A DNA stretch of 64,000 nucleotides from Chamaelirium japonicum (lineage: Eukaryota; Streptophyta; Magnoliopsida; Liliales; Melanthiaceae). Shown in pieces: positions 33,950-45,343 of the stretch (position 1 is the stretch's first letter; each line of letters begins with the position of its first letter). The notes under the pieces were generated by a model. That model searched no databases and had not been told where the DNA came from. It worked only from the letters and a program-made list of their open reading frames with translations. A program made the position numbers and the translations under genes. The DNA is taken from contig OX393550.1 of assembly GCA_947650365.1 (NCBI GenBank), positions 55,197,569 to 55,261,568 on the forward strand, written 5' to 3'.

Positions 33950-35175
33950 TGTTGGGGGTAGCTGAACCCTATATCTTGGACAACGATGTATCACGGGTCA
34001 AACTCGCGCTGGAGCCCGTCCAGGAGTTGGAACCCTCAATCCGTATGAGCTCGATCAAACGGCTATCAGGAGCGAGATCCACATTGGGCTGTATGGGTAC
34101 CATGTATCTGAGTGCATTACATCTAGAGCTCGGTAAGTCGCTTAGACAAAGGGCGCGAAGGAGCCCACCCAGGCTCGCACAAGTCTCGCTCCATAACTCG
34201 CAAGGAGCTCGCCCCCCAGCTCGCAAGGAGCTCGCCCCACAGCTCGCAAGAAGCTCGCCCCCTAGCTCGCAAGGAGCTCGCCCCACAGCTCGCAAGGAGC
34301 TCGCCCCTCAGCTCGCAAGGAGCTCGCCCTACAGTTCGCCAACAGTTCGCCCCTTTCTATGGATCTCATAGACCCCAGGAATCCAAACGATGAGGAACTC
34401 GCACGGGAGCGCCCCCTCGTCCCCCCAGCTCGAGAAGGAGCTCGCCCCACCTATCACACTGGAGCCTGCCCCAAGGCTCGTGCTGGAATTTTGGCCAAAG
34501 AGAAAACTTAGAAGGGCATCAACGGAACACCGGTAGAGCGCTCGAAGAGATCACCAGACCGTTCCCGTCGTCGAAAGAGGTCGCCCTCCCCGGAGCCCGA
34601 CTCTTGGCAAGGGCGAAGAAGGTAGCGTTGGAGGCGAGCTAACCTCTGCCTCCTCCTCGAAGCCGCCTCCAGTAGAGCGGCGCAAAGGTTGCTAGGTGTC
34701 GAAACCCCTCTGAAGCTACGTGGACGATTGTAGTCCACGGAAGCCCGCCCGAGTCGGTTCGAGACCTCCCAGACTTGAACATTCCAGAAAATCCACCTGG
34801 CCACGACAAGACAGGTACTCTCCCCCACTACTCCGCTTGGCGAGCTAGACGACAAAGGCTGTCAGAAGCACGATTCCCAAATATTGTCAGAGGCCCATGT
34901 GGGCCGGAACATGGGGGCCTAGAAGGTGCTGGAAAAGGCTGACAGGTGTTGCATGCTGGTAGGCCGCAGTAGGCTATAAATGTCCACCCCCAGGCTCCAA
35001 AGTACAGGTTCGAAACCCTCATCCCTACCACTTTCGTTTACGCCCGGACTCCATCAATCATCTGAGACTGACTTGAGCGTCGGAGGGCCTGCGCTCCTAA
35101 GGGAGCCAGCCGTTCTTACATTTTTCTTTGTCTTGCAGGGAGACCGCACGAGCCAGCGAAAAATATCCCCAAACA
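33950..35175 (+). mobile_element. solo LTR of a probable gypsy-type element
   Basis: A 1226-bp segment starts TGTTGGGGGTAGCTGAACC and ends CCCCAAACA. It is flanked by a perfect 5-bp duplication GTATC at 33945-33949 and 35176-35180. TG..CA ends and a 5-bp duplication define an LTR, and the lack of internal sequence on either side means recombination has removed the body. The 3' part (GAGCGTCGGAGGGCCTGCGC) resembles the region just before the end of many gypsy LTRs. A minisatellite of about 25-bp units (GCTCGCAAGGAGCTCGCCCC) lies at about 34190-34340 inside it. Confidence 0.85.
34190..34345. repeat. 25-bp minisatellite in the solo LTR
   Basis: About six tandem units of GCTCGCAAGGAGCTCGCCCC plus a variable ACA/CCA tail. 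The units contain the GAGCTC palindrome. Confidence 0.85.
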
Positions 35176-35887
35176 GTATCTATTCATCGGGTGACACTGT
35201 GCATGTTGCGGTTGCTATAGTGATTTCACTGTAGCAAGAGTATCCATTTGTCTTCAGAAAGAGTATCCATTTGGCTAATTGATACTCTTGCTACAGTAAA
35301 ATCACTATAGCAATGGTCAATTCGCAAAATTGATATTTTTACCAAATCGAATTGACACTCTTGCTACAGTGATTTCACTATAGCAGCTACAGTGAAATCA
35401 CTGTAGCACCGCTATATGCACAATGTCAAACCAGCGAATGGATACTCTTTCTGGAGACGAAGGGATACTCTATCTGTAGCACGTGTGGGGGTAAATAAGG
35501 ACGAGGGACTTGCTGTAGCATTCAAAGTTCGGGAGGGACTTGGTGCAATATTGAAACGTGGCCTGTCCTTTAGCTAATATAGCATATGCTAAAAGGACTT
35601 AACGCTAAGTCTCCCTTTTTTTTGGGGGGGGGGTTATAAACCTACTCTAACAAACCCCACATTAGAATAAATCCATCGAAACATTTCATTTGAGCTTCAG
35701 CCTCTCTAACCACTCAAAACTTTAGAAAAAACCCTTCCTTATTTTTTAATCTCGAGACCACCTTCTGCCTTCATCTCTCTCAAGTCCGGCCGGCGGTCGC
35801 ACAGGCGGGGGCGGAGGTGACTGTGAGCTGTGGGGGCAGAGGCGGCGACGGCTGGGGATTCGGTTAGGTCCGGCGATGGCTGGGGGT

Positions 35888-36599
35888 CTAAGAAGCACTG
35901 ACATTGGTTTGGGGACATGGGTACGACACGACACGGGTTTGCCGACACGACAAATCCTAAAAAAGGACACCGGTACGGCGGGGACACGGCAAAATAAATT
36001 AATATTTTTAAATTTATATTTTATGTGTGTTTGCAATTCATATATTTTTCGATAACCGAAAAAACCTTATAGAAAACAACTAAAATGAAAGTTTAATGCA
36101 TACTGAATCGCTATCGTTAGTTACATCTAGCCCAATCGGTGAATCGAAGACAGCTATAAATGGTATGGAAAATAACGGTTGTGTTTCAGTTTTGACTTCA
36201 ATTTATCTAAAACCTCAGATGATAAGATAAGTTAAAGCCAAACCTGAATTGTAACCGTCCATCATAACCATCCTGACAAGTGAATCACACTCTGGCCCAA
36301 ATGGCATGCAAAAGAACGACTGCGATTCAGTTTTGGCTTCAACCTATCTGATTCTCTGAGGTTATAATCTTAAAGGATCAGATAGGTTGAAGCCAAAACT
36401 GGATCACCACAGCTTGTAACCCAACCCTATATTGAACAGTCCGTCAACCCACAGTGTCCGGAGTGTCCGGCGAATGTCCGACCGTGTATGGCTTCCGGAA
36501 GCACGTAGGACACGGCACATGCGTGTCCGGTGCGTGTCCGACAAGTGTCGGTGTCCGACACGGGTACCGGAGGCCTGGGGAAGTGTCCATGCTTCCTAA
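35888..36599. mobile_element. hAT-type non-autonomous element with hairpins
   Basis: Perfect 8-bp duplications CTGGGGGT flank it at 35880-35887 and 36600-36607. The ends are CTAAGAAGCA and the inverse TGCTTCCTAA. The terminal regions are rich in GTGTCCG and CGACACG words. The interior holds two hairpins, at about 36170-36245 and 36330-36407. It is non-coding. Confidence 0.87.
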
Positions 36600-36607
36600 C
36601 TGGGGGT

Positions 36608-36924
36608 TCATCCCCGCCTGTAGATGGGGGGGGGGGTCGGTTAGGTCCAGCGACGGCGATGGCAGCGGTTGGGGGTTCATTCCATGGCCTGTAGATTCGG
36701 GGGAGGGGGGGTTCTGTTAGGTCCGGCGGTGGCGGCGGCGACGGCGGCGACGGCGAGGGTTTCAGTTAGGTCCGACAGGGGAGGCAGAGGGGGAGGTGGC
36801 GGGTTCGGTTAGGTCCGGTGGGGGTGGGCTGTGGTTCAGTTAGATCCGGCGGTGGCAGTGGTGGTGGCGGTAGATGAGTGGTAGAAAGTATAAATTCAAA
36901 GGGATATGAGGGGTATTTTCGTTC
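36608..36924. repeat. GGTTAGGTCCGGCG minisatellite-like region
   Basis: Degenerate copies of GGTTAGGTCCGGCGGTGGCGG recur at about 36640, 36715, 36765, 36805 and 36838. Another copy lies at 35860, left of the hAT element. The hAT element therefore landed inside this repeat tract. Confidence 0.6.
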
Positions 36925-36929
36925 ATAGG

Positions 36930-37402
36930 TGATGCAGGCGCGCGTCGTCGAAGGGCGGTTGATGAAGGCGATGTAATATTTTTGGTATTTTCTTTGTAAA
37001 AGATAACTAGTGATACGGAATCACCGAGACGAAGTGGCGGAGGGGGTAAGAACTGTGACAGAGAAGAAAAGATTAGAAGCTTAGACGAGAGGAAGCCTGA
37101 AATCCATCAGGGTACAAGGTGGGGACTCAAATCCATGAGCCAACGAAGGCATCCGCCATCAATTTTCATTCATAATAATCTGTCCCCAATGGTTACAATG
37201 GGGGCCTTTAAATAGGCTAAAAGAAAGATAAAAATGGCAACAAATTTAAAAGCCAATAAGTAACTTGCCTAAAATAAAGATTTCAAATAAAAAAAAGATT
37301 CTAAAAGATATCATAAGAGATATTCTGCCTTATCCATCCATGGCAGGTTAGGATGGGCCTTCGGGTGGGCCAACGGGCTTGGGCCCGAGTCGGATCACAT
37401 CA
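36930..37402 (-). repeat. 3' LTR of the gag-only element
   Basis: It begins TGATGCAGGCG and ends ATCACATCA on the plus strand. A TATA-like TATTTAAAGG lies on the minus strand near 37206-37215, followed by the presumed transcript start. Confidence 0.93.
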
Positions 37403-38370
37403 TTCGCTTCCGCTGCGAAGAACTCGCCCTCGAGTTCATACGGTGAAGCGCAATCATCCTCGAGGTTTTCACCGATGTGCTATCTGTCGTCAGGAGCTGA
37501 TGGTGGAGGCCCAACAAATGATGTCTCACTATACCGAAGTCACCATCGGGGTCCCATGAGAAGGTATCACTGCCGTCGATCGGAAAACATACGTCAAAGT
37601 AGTGCTGGGGTAGACGACAGAGTCGAATCGTAATATCAGATCGCTGCGATAGCTCGAACATCGGCTCGCCTGAACGAAGGTAGAGCGGAACAAACACTGT
37701 AGGCACCAATAGTCGGTCTAGCCCAAGAAAATCAATCTGCTGAAGCTTGGCTAGAGAGACATCCTCGAAAGAATCCGCAGTATGTGGTAGCATGGCGGGC
37801 GGCAGAAGATCCTCTGGAAAGGGAAGCTCGTCTGCTGGTGGTGGTACTGGAGGTGATGGATGCACCAAAGATACAACTGGAGGAAGCTCTGTCGGTGGTG
37901 GAGGCTCTACTGGAAGTGTTGGAGGTGGAGACTCATCTGTGGAGGCCGCTAGAGATGAGGGCATTTGCTGTAACTCCCATTCAATCCCACAAGCTATCTC
38001 ATAGGCTTCGTCCAGATCCCTCCAAGATCTAGGTGAAAACTGGCCCTTTATGTCGGAGCGGAGTCCTCTAACGTACAGTACCACTGCCAAGAAATCTTTC
38101 TCTGAAAATCCATAGCGAGTCATACGCCGATAGAACGCTGAAGTATACTCATAGACGGAGTTGTTCCCTTGATGACAACGAATCAACCCTTGCACCTTGG
38201 TATCCATGCCACAATGGTAGAAGAGTGGTCCAGGGGTAAATCTGGAAATCTGTAATTACTGCCTCGCCAAAAATTTCTGCTGATGGTATAGATGCGTAGA
38301 GCTCGAAAAACCCTTCGATTTGATAGGTCGCACGCCAAAAACGGACTAGAAATGAAAGAGATATGTCCAA
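37395..38370 (-). pseudogene. gag-like remnant of the LTR element
   Basis: The main frame (38207-37395, 270 codons) begins MDTKVQGLIRCHQGNNSVYE and continues with FYRRMTRYGFSEKDF and VLYVRGLRSDIKGQF, matching the capsid-like Retrotrans_gag pattern of gypsy elements. A Pro-rich linker follows at residues about 93-150. The expected preceding part lies in another frame (38370-38149, FWRATYQIEGFFELY), so a frameshift separates the two. No CCHC zinc knuckle is visible. The last residues run into the 3' LTR. It would package RNA if functional, but the frameshift argues against that. Confidence 0.72.
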
Positions 38371-38649
38371 TTGAAGTTGGCGGGTCTGATTTGTAAACGG
38401 GTTGGATCCGAATTCAACTCGGGTTCAGCACTTAAGTGCAAAATAGCAACTAGAAAGGGTGGGGATTTGAGGACTGTAGGATGAGGATCTAAGGGCTGTG
38501 GTGAAGGAGTGAATTGGAAGAAGAGAAAGGGACAAAGGGGTTTTCGGTTTAGGGTTTGTTTGGGGGGCACTTGTTTGCAAATATGGAAGAGGAAAAGGGC
38601 ACAAGGGCGGCAGCAGCTGCAGCAAACAGCACAGCAATGGCTGCACCGC

Positions 38650-38840
38650 AGGTATGTCTTTCTTTCCCTTTTTTTTTTTTTTCCTTCTTCTTTTCTTTCA
38701 TTTTCTTCCCTTTTCTTCTTTCCTTCTATTCTTTTCTTTCCTTTTCTTCCCTTTTCTTCTTTCCTTCTATTCTTTTCTTTCCTTTTCTTCCCTTTTCTTC
38801 TTTCCTTCTATTCTTTCTTTCCTTTTTTTTTTCTTCACAG
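38650..38840. repeat. pyrimidine-rich tandem repeat, about 40-bp period
   Basis: The phrase TTCCTTCTATTCTTTTCTTT recurs with about 40-bp spacing at roughly 38720, 38760 and 38802, inside the LTR element's interior. Poly-T runs follow near 38863 and 39058. Phe/Leu/Ser-rich open frames here are artefacts. Confidence 0.8.
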
Positions 38841-39261
38841 ATCTGCGGCAGATCTGTTTGGGGTTTTTTTTTTTTTTTTGGCTGCGGGGTGCGCGGGAGC
38901 ACGGAACAAGAGGTGCGGTTCAGCGGGTGGAGCGGGAGGAAGGGGTGGCTTGCGGTGGACGGGCGGGCGGGCGGCAAAGGAGAGGGGTTCGGATGAAGGG
39001 GGTTTCCTTTCTCCTCTTTTTTTTTTTCTCTCAACAGATCTGATCTCTCTCTTCTTCTTTTTTTTTTTTCAAGATCTGATCTCTCTTCTTCTCCTTTTTT
39101 TTTTTTTGTTGGGATTGTAGGGCGACGTACCAGAAGAAGATGACGACTCGGCGAGGATGGTGACGACGGAACGACGACGATGACGATGGACGACGATGAC
39201 GATGGATGACGGCGATCGAAGCAAAGATCGTTCGTGATGCAGGAACGCCACGAAGCCCGAA

Positions 39262-39273
39262 GCTCTGATACCA
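39262..39273 (-). other. tRNA-iMet primer binding site
   Basis: Read on the minus strand this is TGGTATCAGAGC, the complement of the 3' end of initiator methionine tRNA. It lies 3 nt inside the 5' LTR. Confidence 0.93.
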
Positions 39274-39276
39274 ACT

Positions 39277-39749
39277 TGATGCAGGCGCGCGTCGTCGAAG
39301 GGCGGTTGATGAAGGCGATGTAATATTTTTGGTATTTTCTTTGTAAAAGATAACTAGTGATACGGAATCACCGAGAGGAAGTGGCGGAGGGGGTAAGAAC
39401 TGTGACAGAGAAGAAAAGACTAGAAGCTTAGACGAGAGGGAGCCTGAAATCCATCAGGGTACAAGGTGGGGACTCAAATCCATGAGCCAACGAAGGCATC
39501 CACCATCAATTTTCATTCATAATAATCTGTCCCCAATGGTTACAATGGGGGCCTTTAAATAGGCTAAAAGAAAGATAAAAATGACAACAAATTTAAAAGC
39601 CAATAAGTAACTTGCCTAAAATAAAGATCTCAAATAAAAAAAAGATTCTAAAAGATATCATAAGAGATATTCTGCCTTATCCATCCATGGCAGGTTAGGA
39701 TGGGCCTTTGGGTGGGCCAACGGGCTTGGGCCCGAGTCGGATCACATCA
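39277..39749 (-). repeat. 5' LTR of the gag-only element
   Basis: Same length and ends as the 36930-37402 copy, with 7 substitutions and no indels seen by eye. Confidence 0.93.
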
Positions 39750-39754
39750 ATAGG

Positions 39755-40111
39755 GTTTTCAACTCAAATGAAAAGTTGGTCGGGACTGATGCTCAAAAAG
39801 GATCTCTAAAAAGGGCTTTTCACCAACTTCCCCCAATTTTTTTTTTATCCTTTTCAAGGGCAACAAGACTGATTTATTGATCATTTACTGCAAAGAATCT
39901 CACTCTCAAGTATGAGGAATGAACAGTAGGATGTGACTATGTGAGGATTAGGGATTTCCCCTCCCCCCTTCTCTACAAGCCCATTACAAGTGGGCCACCC
40001 CAATGAGGATGATACCCAACAAATCTACCCCACTCATGGGGGGCTTCGTGGCACCCAATCTGCTTACATTCTGTATGACATAGTCATAAAGTTCTCCGAA
40101 TATTAGCGCAT
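39755..40111. other. intergenic, no gene recognised
   Basis: Unique sequence between the LTR element and the Tourist-like MITE, with a T run near 39838-39846. Nothing identifiable was found. Confidence 0.5.
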
Positions 40112-40114
40112 TAA

Positions 40115-40449
40115 GGTCTTGTTTGGATGTTGCGTATATATGATGTGCGTTTTTTTGCATATGCATTCTTGTAATGCATATGTAAAAAAAAGCATGTTTG
40201 TCTGTTTTTGTCATTTGTACATATTTGTTTATGTGTTTGTATCTAAAGTGGGGACCATATATGTAAATAAGTGGTGGTTTTTTATTTGTTCATGGGGTGA
40301 GATGAATTCTTAAAAGACCAGCTAGCAGTACATATTTGAACGTGTACAACCGGTTGCACATCTAAAAAAGTAACAACCAAACATAAAATTTTGTTTGTAC
40401 CTATACAAATAGAAACACACCTCTATTTGTACAGGATCCAAATAATAGC
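40115..40449. mobile_element. Tourist-like (PIF/Harbinger) MITE
   Basis: The left end GGTCTTGTTTGGATGTTG and right end GGATCCAAATAATAGC are imperfectly inverted around TTTGGAT and ATCCAAA. A TAA trinucleotide flanks both sides (40112-40114 and 40450-40452), the target preference of PIF/Harbinger. The interior repeats TTTGTAC and GTACAAA words, and the 335-bp length fits a MITE. Confidence 0.68.
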
Positions 40450-40955
40450 TAAGGGTCTGCCGAATAAACAGGTGAGTAATCTTTCGATTCACTAGTTCAC
40501 AGAATATTACTGAATAATCTTGAAAAGTTGGTAATAATTCTTCAAAAACACATGAAATGTCGTTAAACCTTCAAAAAATCTTAAAAAATCCTGAAAGTTG
40601 TATATAATCCCGAAAAAAACTCCCGAATTTCTCGATTTTTTTTTTCCTGAAACTTTCATGAATTTGTCTGAATTGAACCGAATTGACCCACCACCGAATT
40701 AGTGCCAAATGCAAACTTTGTTACTATACTATATCATAAGCATTTTTTTCCATGTGGTTCTTATCAAGCTCAAGTGAATAGTTTTCTAAGACACTGAATT
40801 CAATGGTAGTACAACTCAATGTATTTTGCTCCTAGAATGGAATTTGTATCCTTGCTTAAGTGTACTACGCTCTGACTGTCACAGTAGGAAACATACAATT
40901 CTTACCTCAAATGAAGTTCATTAATGAATACCTTCATTTATTGCATTTTCGTGCA
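40450..40955. other. AT-rich stretch, no gene recognised
   Basis: It contains repeated CTTGAAAAGTT/TCTTAAAAAATC-type A/T-rich words around 40520-40680. It may be a further decayed repeat, but no ends were found. Confidence 0.4.
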
Positions 40956-40959
40956 AGCT

Positions 40960-42060
40960 TCTGTGTTGACGATGTACTCTACCTTTGTGGTAGATATAGC
41001 CACACATTTTTTGCAACTTGGATTTCTAAGATACAAGTCTCCTTAATCAAGTAACCCGATTTAGGTTTTCTACCATCAACATGCTCGACCATGTCTGCAT
41101 CTTTGTAATACACTAGCGCAGGTTTTCCACCTTCAAAGCATAAGCATACCTTGGATGATTCTTTAAGATACATGAACATCCGTTTCACCTGCCCAGTGCT
41201 CTTTTCCTAGATTGGAAAGAAATCTACCAACGACACCTATTGCATGTACAATGTCTGGCCTAACCATTGCATACATCTAACTCCTCATGATTGAAGCATG
41301 TGGAACGTTTTTCTTCTCACTTGATGGGCTTTGCTTAGCACTAAGCTTGAAATAAGGATCAAGTGGAGAACTAACTGGTTTGATATTATTCGTGTTCAAC
41401 CTATCAAGTCCTTATTGTAGCAACCACAACCTTTTAGATTTCTTGTCGCGAGACATCTTCATAACCAAGATTTGGTGTGCCGGTCCCAAATCATTTATGG
41501 CAAAGCACTTGATCAACTCTTTCTTTAACTTGTCAATTTTCCTAGTGCCTTGGCCAACTACTAATATGTTATTACTTATTAACAAAAAGTAATAGAATAG
41601 TACAATCATCATCTGCAAACTTCCTCACATAGATATAATGATCTGAAGTCGTTCTTTTTTTACTCCTCTATCATGAGAGAGTCAACTTTATATACAAGTG
41701 GCTTCGAGCTAACTTCAACAGTTCAACCCATATAAGATCTTCCCTAGCTTGCAAACCATGTGCTCCTTTCCTTTACTTTGAAACCTTCAACTTTTTCCTA
41801 ACCTTTTCCATCTAATTTCTTCCTATAAATCATTGTGAATGAAAGTACTTTTAATTTCATTGACCAAACCTTTTACCCCCAACTTTGTCTTATATCTTTG
41901 CTGTGAGCTCTTATCTTCATTCTTTAATTTGAACACTCACTTGTTCTTAAGTGCTTTCTAGTTTCTTCCTCTTAGGCAATTCAATTAAGTTATAGGTGTG
42001 GTTCTTATACAAAAAATCCATCCTCTCTTGCATATCTTTCATCCACTCCCCTTTTTTTTA
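40960..42060 (-). mobile_element. copia-type pol relic (RT and RNase H)
   Basis: Read on the minus strand from right to left, it gives successive Ty1/copia blocks. GEWMKDMQERMDFLYKNHTY and NLIELPKRKK (about 42055-41965) are the start of the reverse transcriptase. EGFKVKGKEHMVCKLGK (about 41800) is the QPEGF region. VGQGTRKIDKLKKELIKCFA and INDLGPAHQILVMKM (41560-41420) follow. MYAMVRPDIVHAIGVVGRFL is near 41270, and MYLKESSKVCLCFEG with DADMVEHVDGRKPKSGYLI (41180-41045) is the RNase H start. Several segments are missing, including the catalytic YVDD area, and stops and frameshifts abound. No LTRs were found. Confidence 0.85.
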
Positions 42061-44615
42061 TGTGGCTTGTGCTTCTTGAAAACTATATGGTTCACTCAAT
42101 GTAAACAAAACATAATGGAATCAGTATATTTGATAGAAGTATGATACTGTGTGGATGATCTCCTCACGTGCTCTATAGGTGGTTCTTCTTGAATGGGGCA
42201 CTCCCCTTGTTCAATGTCACCTGATGGGCCGATGCATGTCCAACACTAACACGTGTTTTCCTCCTTGTTTTTCCCATGGAATCATCATGCACCATAGGTG
42301 AAGAAACTGAAGTAGAAGGTACTCCATCGTTGAAAAACTATGGTTTATCGAATTTGTCTCTCTCTAGCAATTTGGTCTTCAAGAAATTCAGCATCTTGGC
42401 TTCTAATTTTTCCTGTTTTACGGGATCCAATAACCTTTGCCCAAATTCTTGTTAAGGTGTGTCGCTTTGATTTTTCACACCAATCTTAGAGGGTTGGCAT
42501 TATATTGACAACCAATCGAAAACTATTACCAATGGTCTTTATAATCGACCCTCGTTTGATGGGATCAGATATTGATGACGATGATTTTCTCTTCTTTCCA
42601 AAGCAGCACTGATTGAACAAGATGTGCACAACAAGCTTAATTTCATGGTACATGAAGTTTAGATATGGAAGAATCATGCTTTTAAGGCACCTTACATGGA
42701 CAGTTCTTTTCAAGGTATATTTCACTTGGCTCTTTGGCTTATAATTTGTGTCGCAAGGATGAATGGAATTCCCATATCACAATTTGATTTCTACACTCTT
42801 CGTTTAGACTCTTTCCTAGTCTAAGAGAACTTTGGAGAGTTGCCCCTTTTTGCATGAGCTTAAACCGTAACTAATAAGATAGGTCTTCCTAGCCACCAAC
42901 CTACATTTTAGGTTTCTTGGTAGGCCCCACTTGTCAAGTCGCTTTGGTAAGGTTTCAACACCAATCACCAATCTTAGATGGTCGATGTCAGGTTGACAAT
43001 CTGTCCGAAAATTTTCACCAGTCTTTTTTAGGAGCCTTCTTTATTAGAGTTGTGCTCCACAGTCGACCTCATCTTAATGGGATATGGGTTTGACAATGAT
43101 AATTTTCTTCCATTGATTGATTATTAAGTTTGTTGCTTTTGTGCTACTGCTTAAATTCTTGGGTTAATGTGGCTAAGGTCCCTGACAACAGATTGGTGGG
43201 GTGATACAGACGGATAGAAGATAAGTTTCGCCTAAGGTCCCTGGTCAAAAGATCAGTTAGGTGAAAAGGGTTGTCAAATGCCCAAAATACCCTCACAACT
43301 AGCCTCCCCTTTCTCCCAAGCAGCGGTGGCGAAGCGAACGTAAGCAGCTGTGGCGGAGTGAGCGTGAGCAACGGAGGTGGTGGAGGAGGGCGTGAACAGC
43401 GGCCTCGAGTCGACGCTGCTCACCGCCGTCGCTCGGCAACGGCAAGCAGCGGAGATGAGAAGCCACGGAGGGCGGATGTGTTTGGTTTAGGATTATGTTT
43501 ATGATTTCTAGGTCTAGGGTTCAGGCTATGGCCTATCGATTTTAGGGTTTAGGGTTAGGTTTAGTTTTAGAAAGGAGTGTCATGAAACCTAAATTTTAGG
43601 TGCAGTGAGCAGTAATTTCCTCCTGACAATATGGTTGTCCTTTATGCTAGTTGATCTTTTGAGCAGAGACCTATCACTAAGTCCCCCTAAATTCTTTGAT
43701 TCTAACAAACTGTAACACACATCTCATTCATAATTTCGCATTTAATTTTCCAAGATCTTTATCCTCCAGAAATTCCAACTCTTTCTTATAAACCATGAAT
43801 TCCTTTTAGTATTTAAAAATTCTAGCAAGCAACTATGGTTGAAAATCTTCTCTATTGCACACAAATCTGCCTCGAATTAGAATCTAGACCAACCTAACCG
43901 TTGTTGTCTAACCACATTTTTACCGGGGCAATTGTTGGAACCATATAGGCCCCAAATTTGTGAAATTTTAAAGGTAAAATAACTGACTGGGCCAGAGATG
44001 AGTTGTTGCTCAACTCAACATTGGGATGGTTGATAATGAAAGTGCAATTTGGTTACAAGCTACATGAATTGAAGATTGATTTGGAAACCTAGATAGAGAT
44101 CGAGCATCCTTGAACTAAAGCAACTTGAAAATAAGCCAAAATCCCAAATTTCCTTGAGCTAAAACAAATTGAAAATAAACCGAAACACCACATGACAACC
44201 TGACCTATCCACGTTGGAACACCAAGACAACAACGTCAAACATAAACAAGGATGGGAATCTGGAGCAAACAAGAGGAGGTGTCTAGAGATAAGACATGTT
44301 CGAGCTTTGATTAATGATACTCAAGTTTAATTTGTTGTCTTTTAGGCATTGTTCGCAGTAAAATATAGTAAAGTATATTTTGAGCGAAAACTGCAAATGT
44401 AGGCAAACAGATGATAATTCTCAAAACTAGAGTTGTTCATATTGATTTGGGTGAAAACTACAAATGTTGCAACATGACTAGAGTTATTCTCATTTGGTGA
44501 GATTTTTAGAATTTCACACAAATTTTTTACTTTACTATAATGCTAGGAAATACAAACAGGGTCTTAGAGTTTATGAGGGTTGTTTTCTATGATTTAAACT
44601 ATGTAGTCCTTTTAC

Positions 44616-44674
<59 letters not shown>

Positions 44675-45335
44675 TATAGATATGTAATATTTTTAAGTTA
44701 TAAGTTGTTTTAATATTTTGTTGAGTTACTTGTCAGTAAGTATGTTCGAAGGCATCAGATTAATTCTCACTGAAAGTTAATCGCCATGTCGACATAAATA
44801 GAGTAATAGTGACTGCTCACAAGTGTTAGGATGATATAAGGCTTGTGTAGGGAGGAAACAAAGAAGGGTCCCCCATTTATATGGAAAAGAGGTCGTGCGC
44901 TTTATGTCCCCACTCTTAGTGAAAAAGCATTTTGATCACTCTGATTTGTACTTATTTCTTTATTTTCCTGTCAAGTTTGTGTTAGAGAGTCGTGGTCTTT
45001 TAAAAGTCGTATATGATGTACGTGAACTATGGTAATGATAATCAAGGGGGTAAGGTTTGAGAAAACCAAAGTAGGTTACGATGAGATATGCATATGATCT
45101 TTCTCACCAGAGAATCAACGTGGACAACCATATCAAAATTTCTAGAGTTGTCATATTATGGTGGTTAAAACTTATGATACTTGAGCGAGAAACAAGAGAA
45201 TCCTATGAGCAAGGGGAGACAACTATTTTTTTAAATAGAGGGTCCAAATTTGATTGAATTTTTTAACCATGATGCCTATGGACTAATACAACGGATGAGT
45301 CATTGGCCCATTGCCTATTAGGACAATATGGAGTA
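42061..45335. other. intergenic, unresolved repeats
   Basis: No gene is recognised. Two related segments, at about 42478-42600 and 42960-43110, share CCAATCTTAGA-GG, GACAA-C, ACCA-TCTTT and ATGGGAT words and may be an old duplication. A GC-rich island at 43310-43480 has repeated GCGGAGTGAGCGTGAGC-type words. A short TTTAGGG-like stretch at about 43540-43565 is too brief to be a telomeric array. A TA microsatellite lies at 44619-44671. Confidence 0.45.
44619..44671. repeat. (TA)n microsatellite
   Basis: About 26 TA dinucleotides followed by TAGATATAGATATG. Confidence 0.95.
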
Positions 45336-45343
45336 ATTGAAAG

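Larger units (their letters stand above)
33590..35640. repeat. divergent inverted-repeat element hosting the solo LTR
   Basis: The two flanks of the solo LTR mirror each other. The left flank has TTAGCTAAAGTCCCTCCC, CAGCAAGTCC, AAGAGTATCCATTCG and GATTGCTACAGTGATT. The right flank has the inverse series: AATCACTGTAGC, CGAATGGATACTC, GGGACTTGCTGTAGC and GGGAGGGACTTGG, then CTTTAGCTAATA. This suggests an older element of roughly 820 bp with long imperfect inverted repeats, later split by the LTR insertion. Its precise ends and superfamily are unclear. Confidence 0.5.
36930..39749 (-). mobile_element. young non-autonomous LTR retrotransposon (gag only)
   Basis: Two direct 473-bp LTRs (36930-37402 and 39277-39749) bound a 1.9-kb interior. 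Perfect 5-bp duplications ATAGG flank it at 36925-36929 and 39750-39754. The primer binding site TGGTATCAGAGC (minus strand, 39273-39262) sits 3 bp inside the right LTR, so that LTR is the 5' one and the element reads on the minus strand. The LTRs differ at 7 positions by eye (about 1.5%), implying a recent insertion. The interior has only a gag-like relic plus pyrimidine-rich filler. No protease, reverse transcriptase, RNase H or integrase is present, so it would need proteins from a relative, like the described TR-GAG class. Confidence 0.92.

Noticed and set aside
43540-43565. TTTAGGG-like words as an interstitial telomere
   Set aside because: Only about three degenerate units; plausible by chance.
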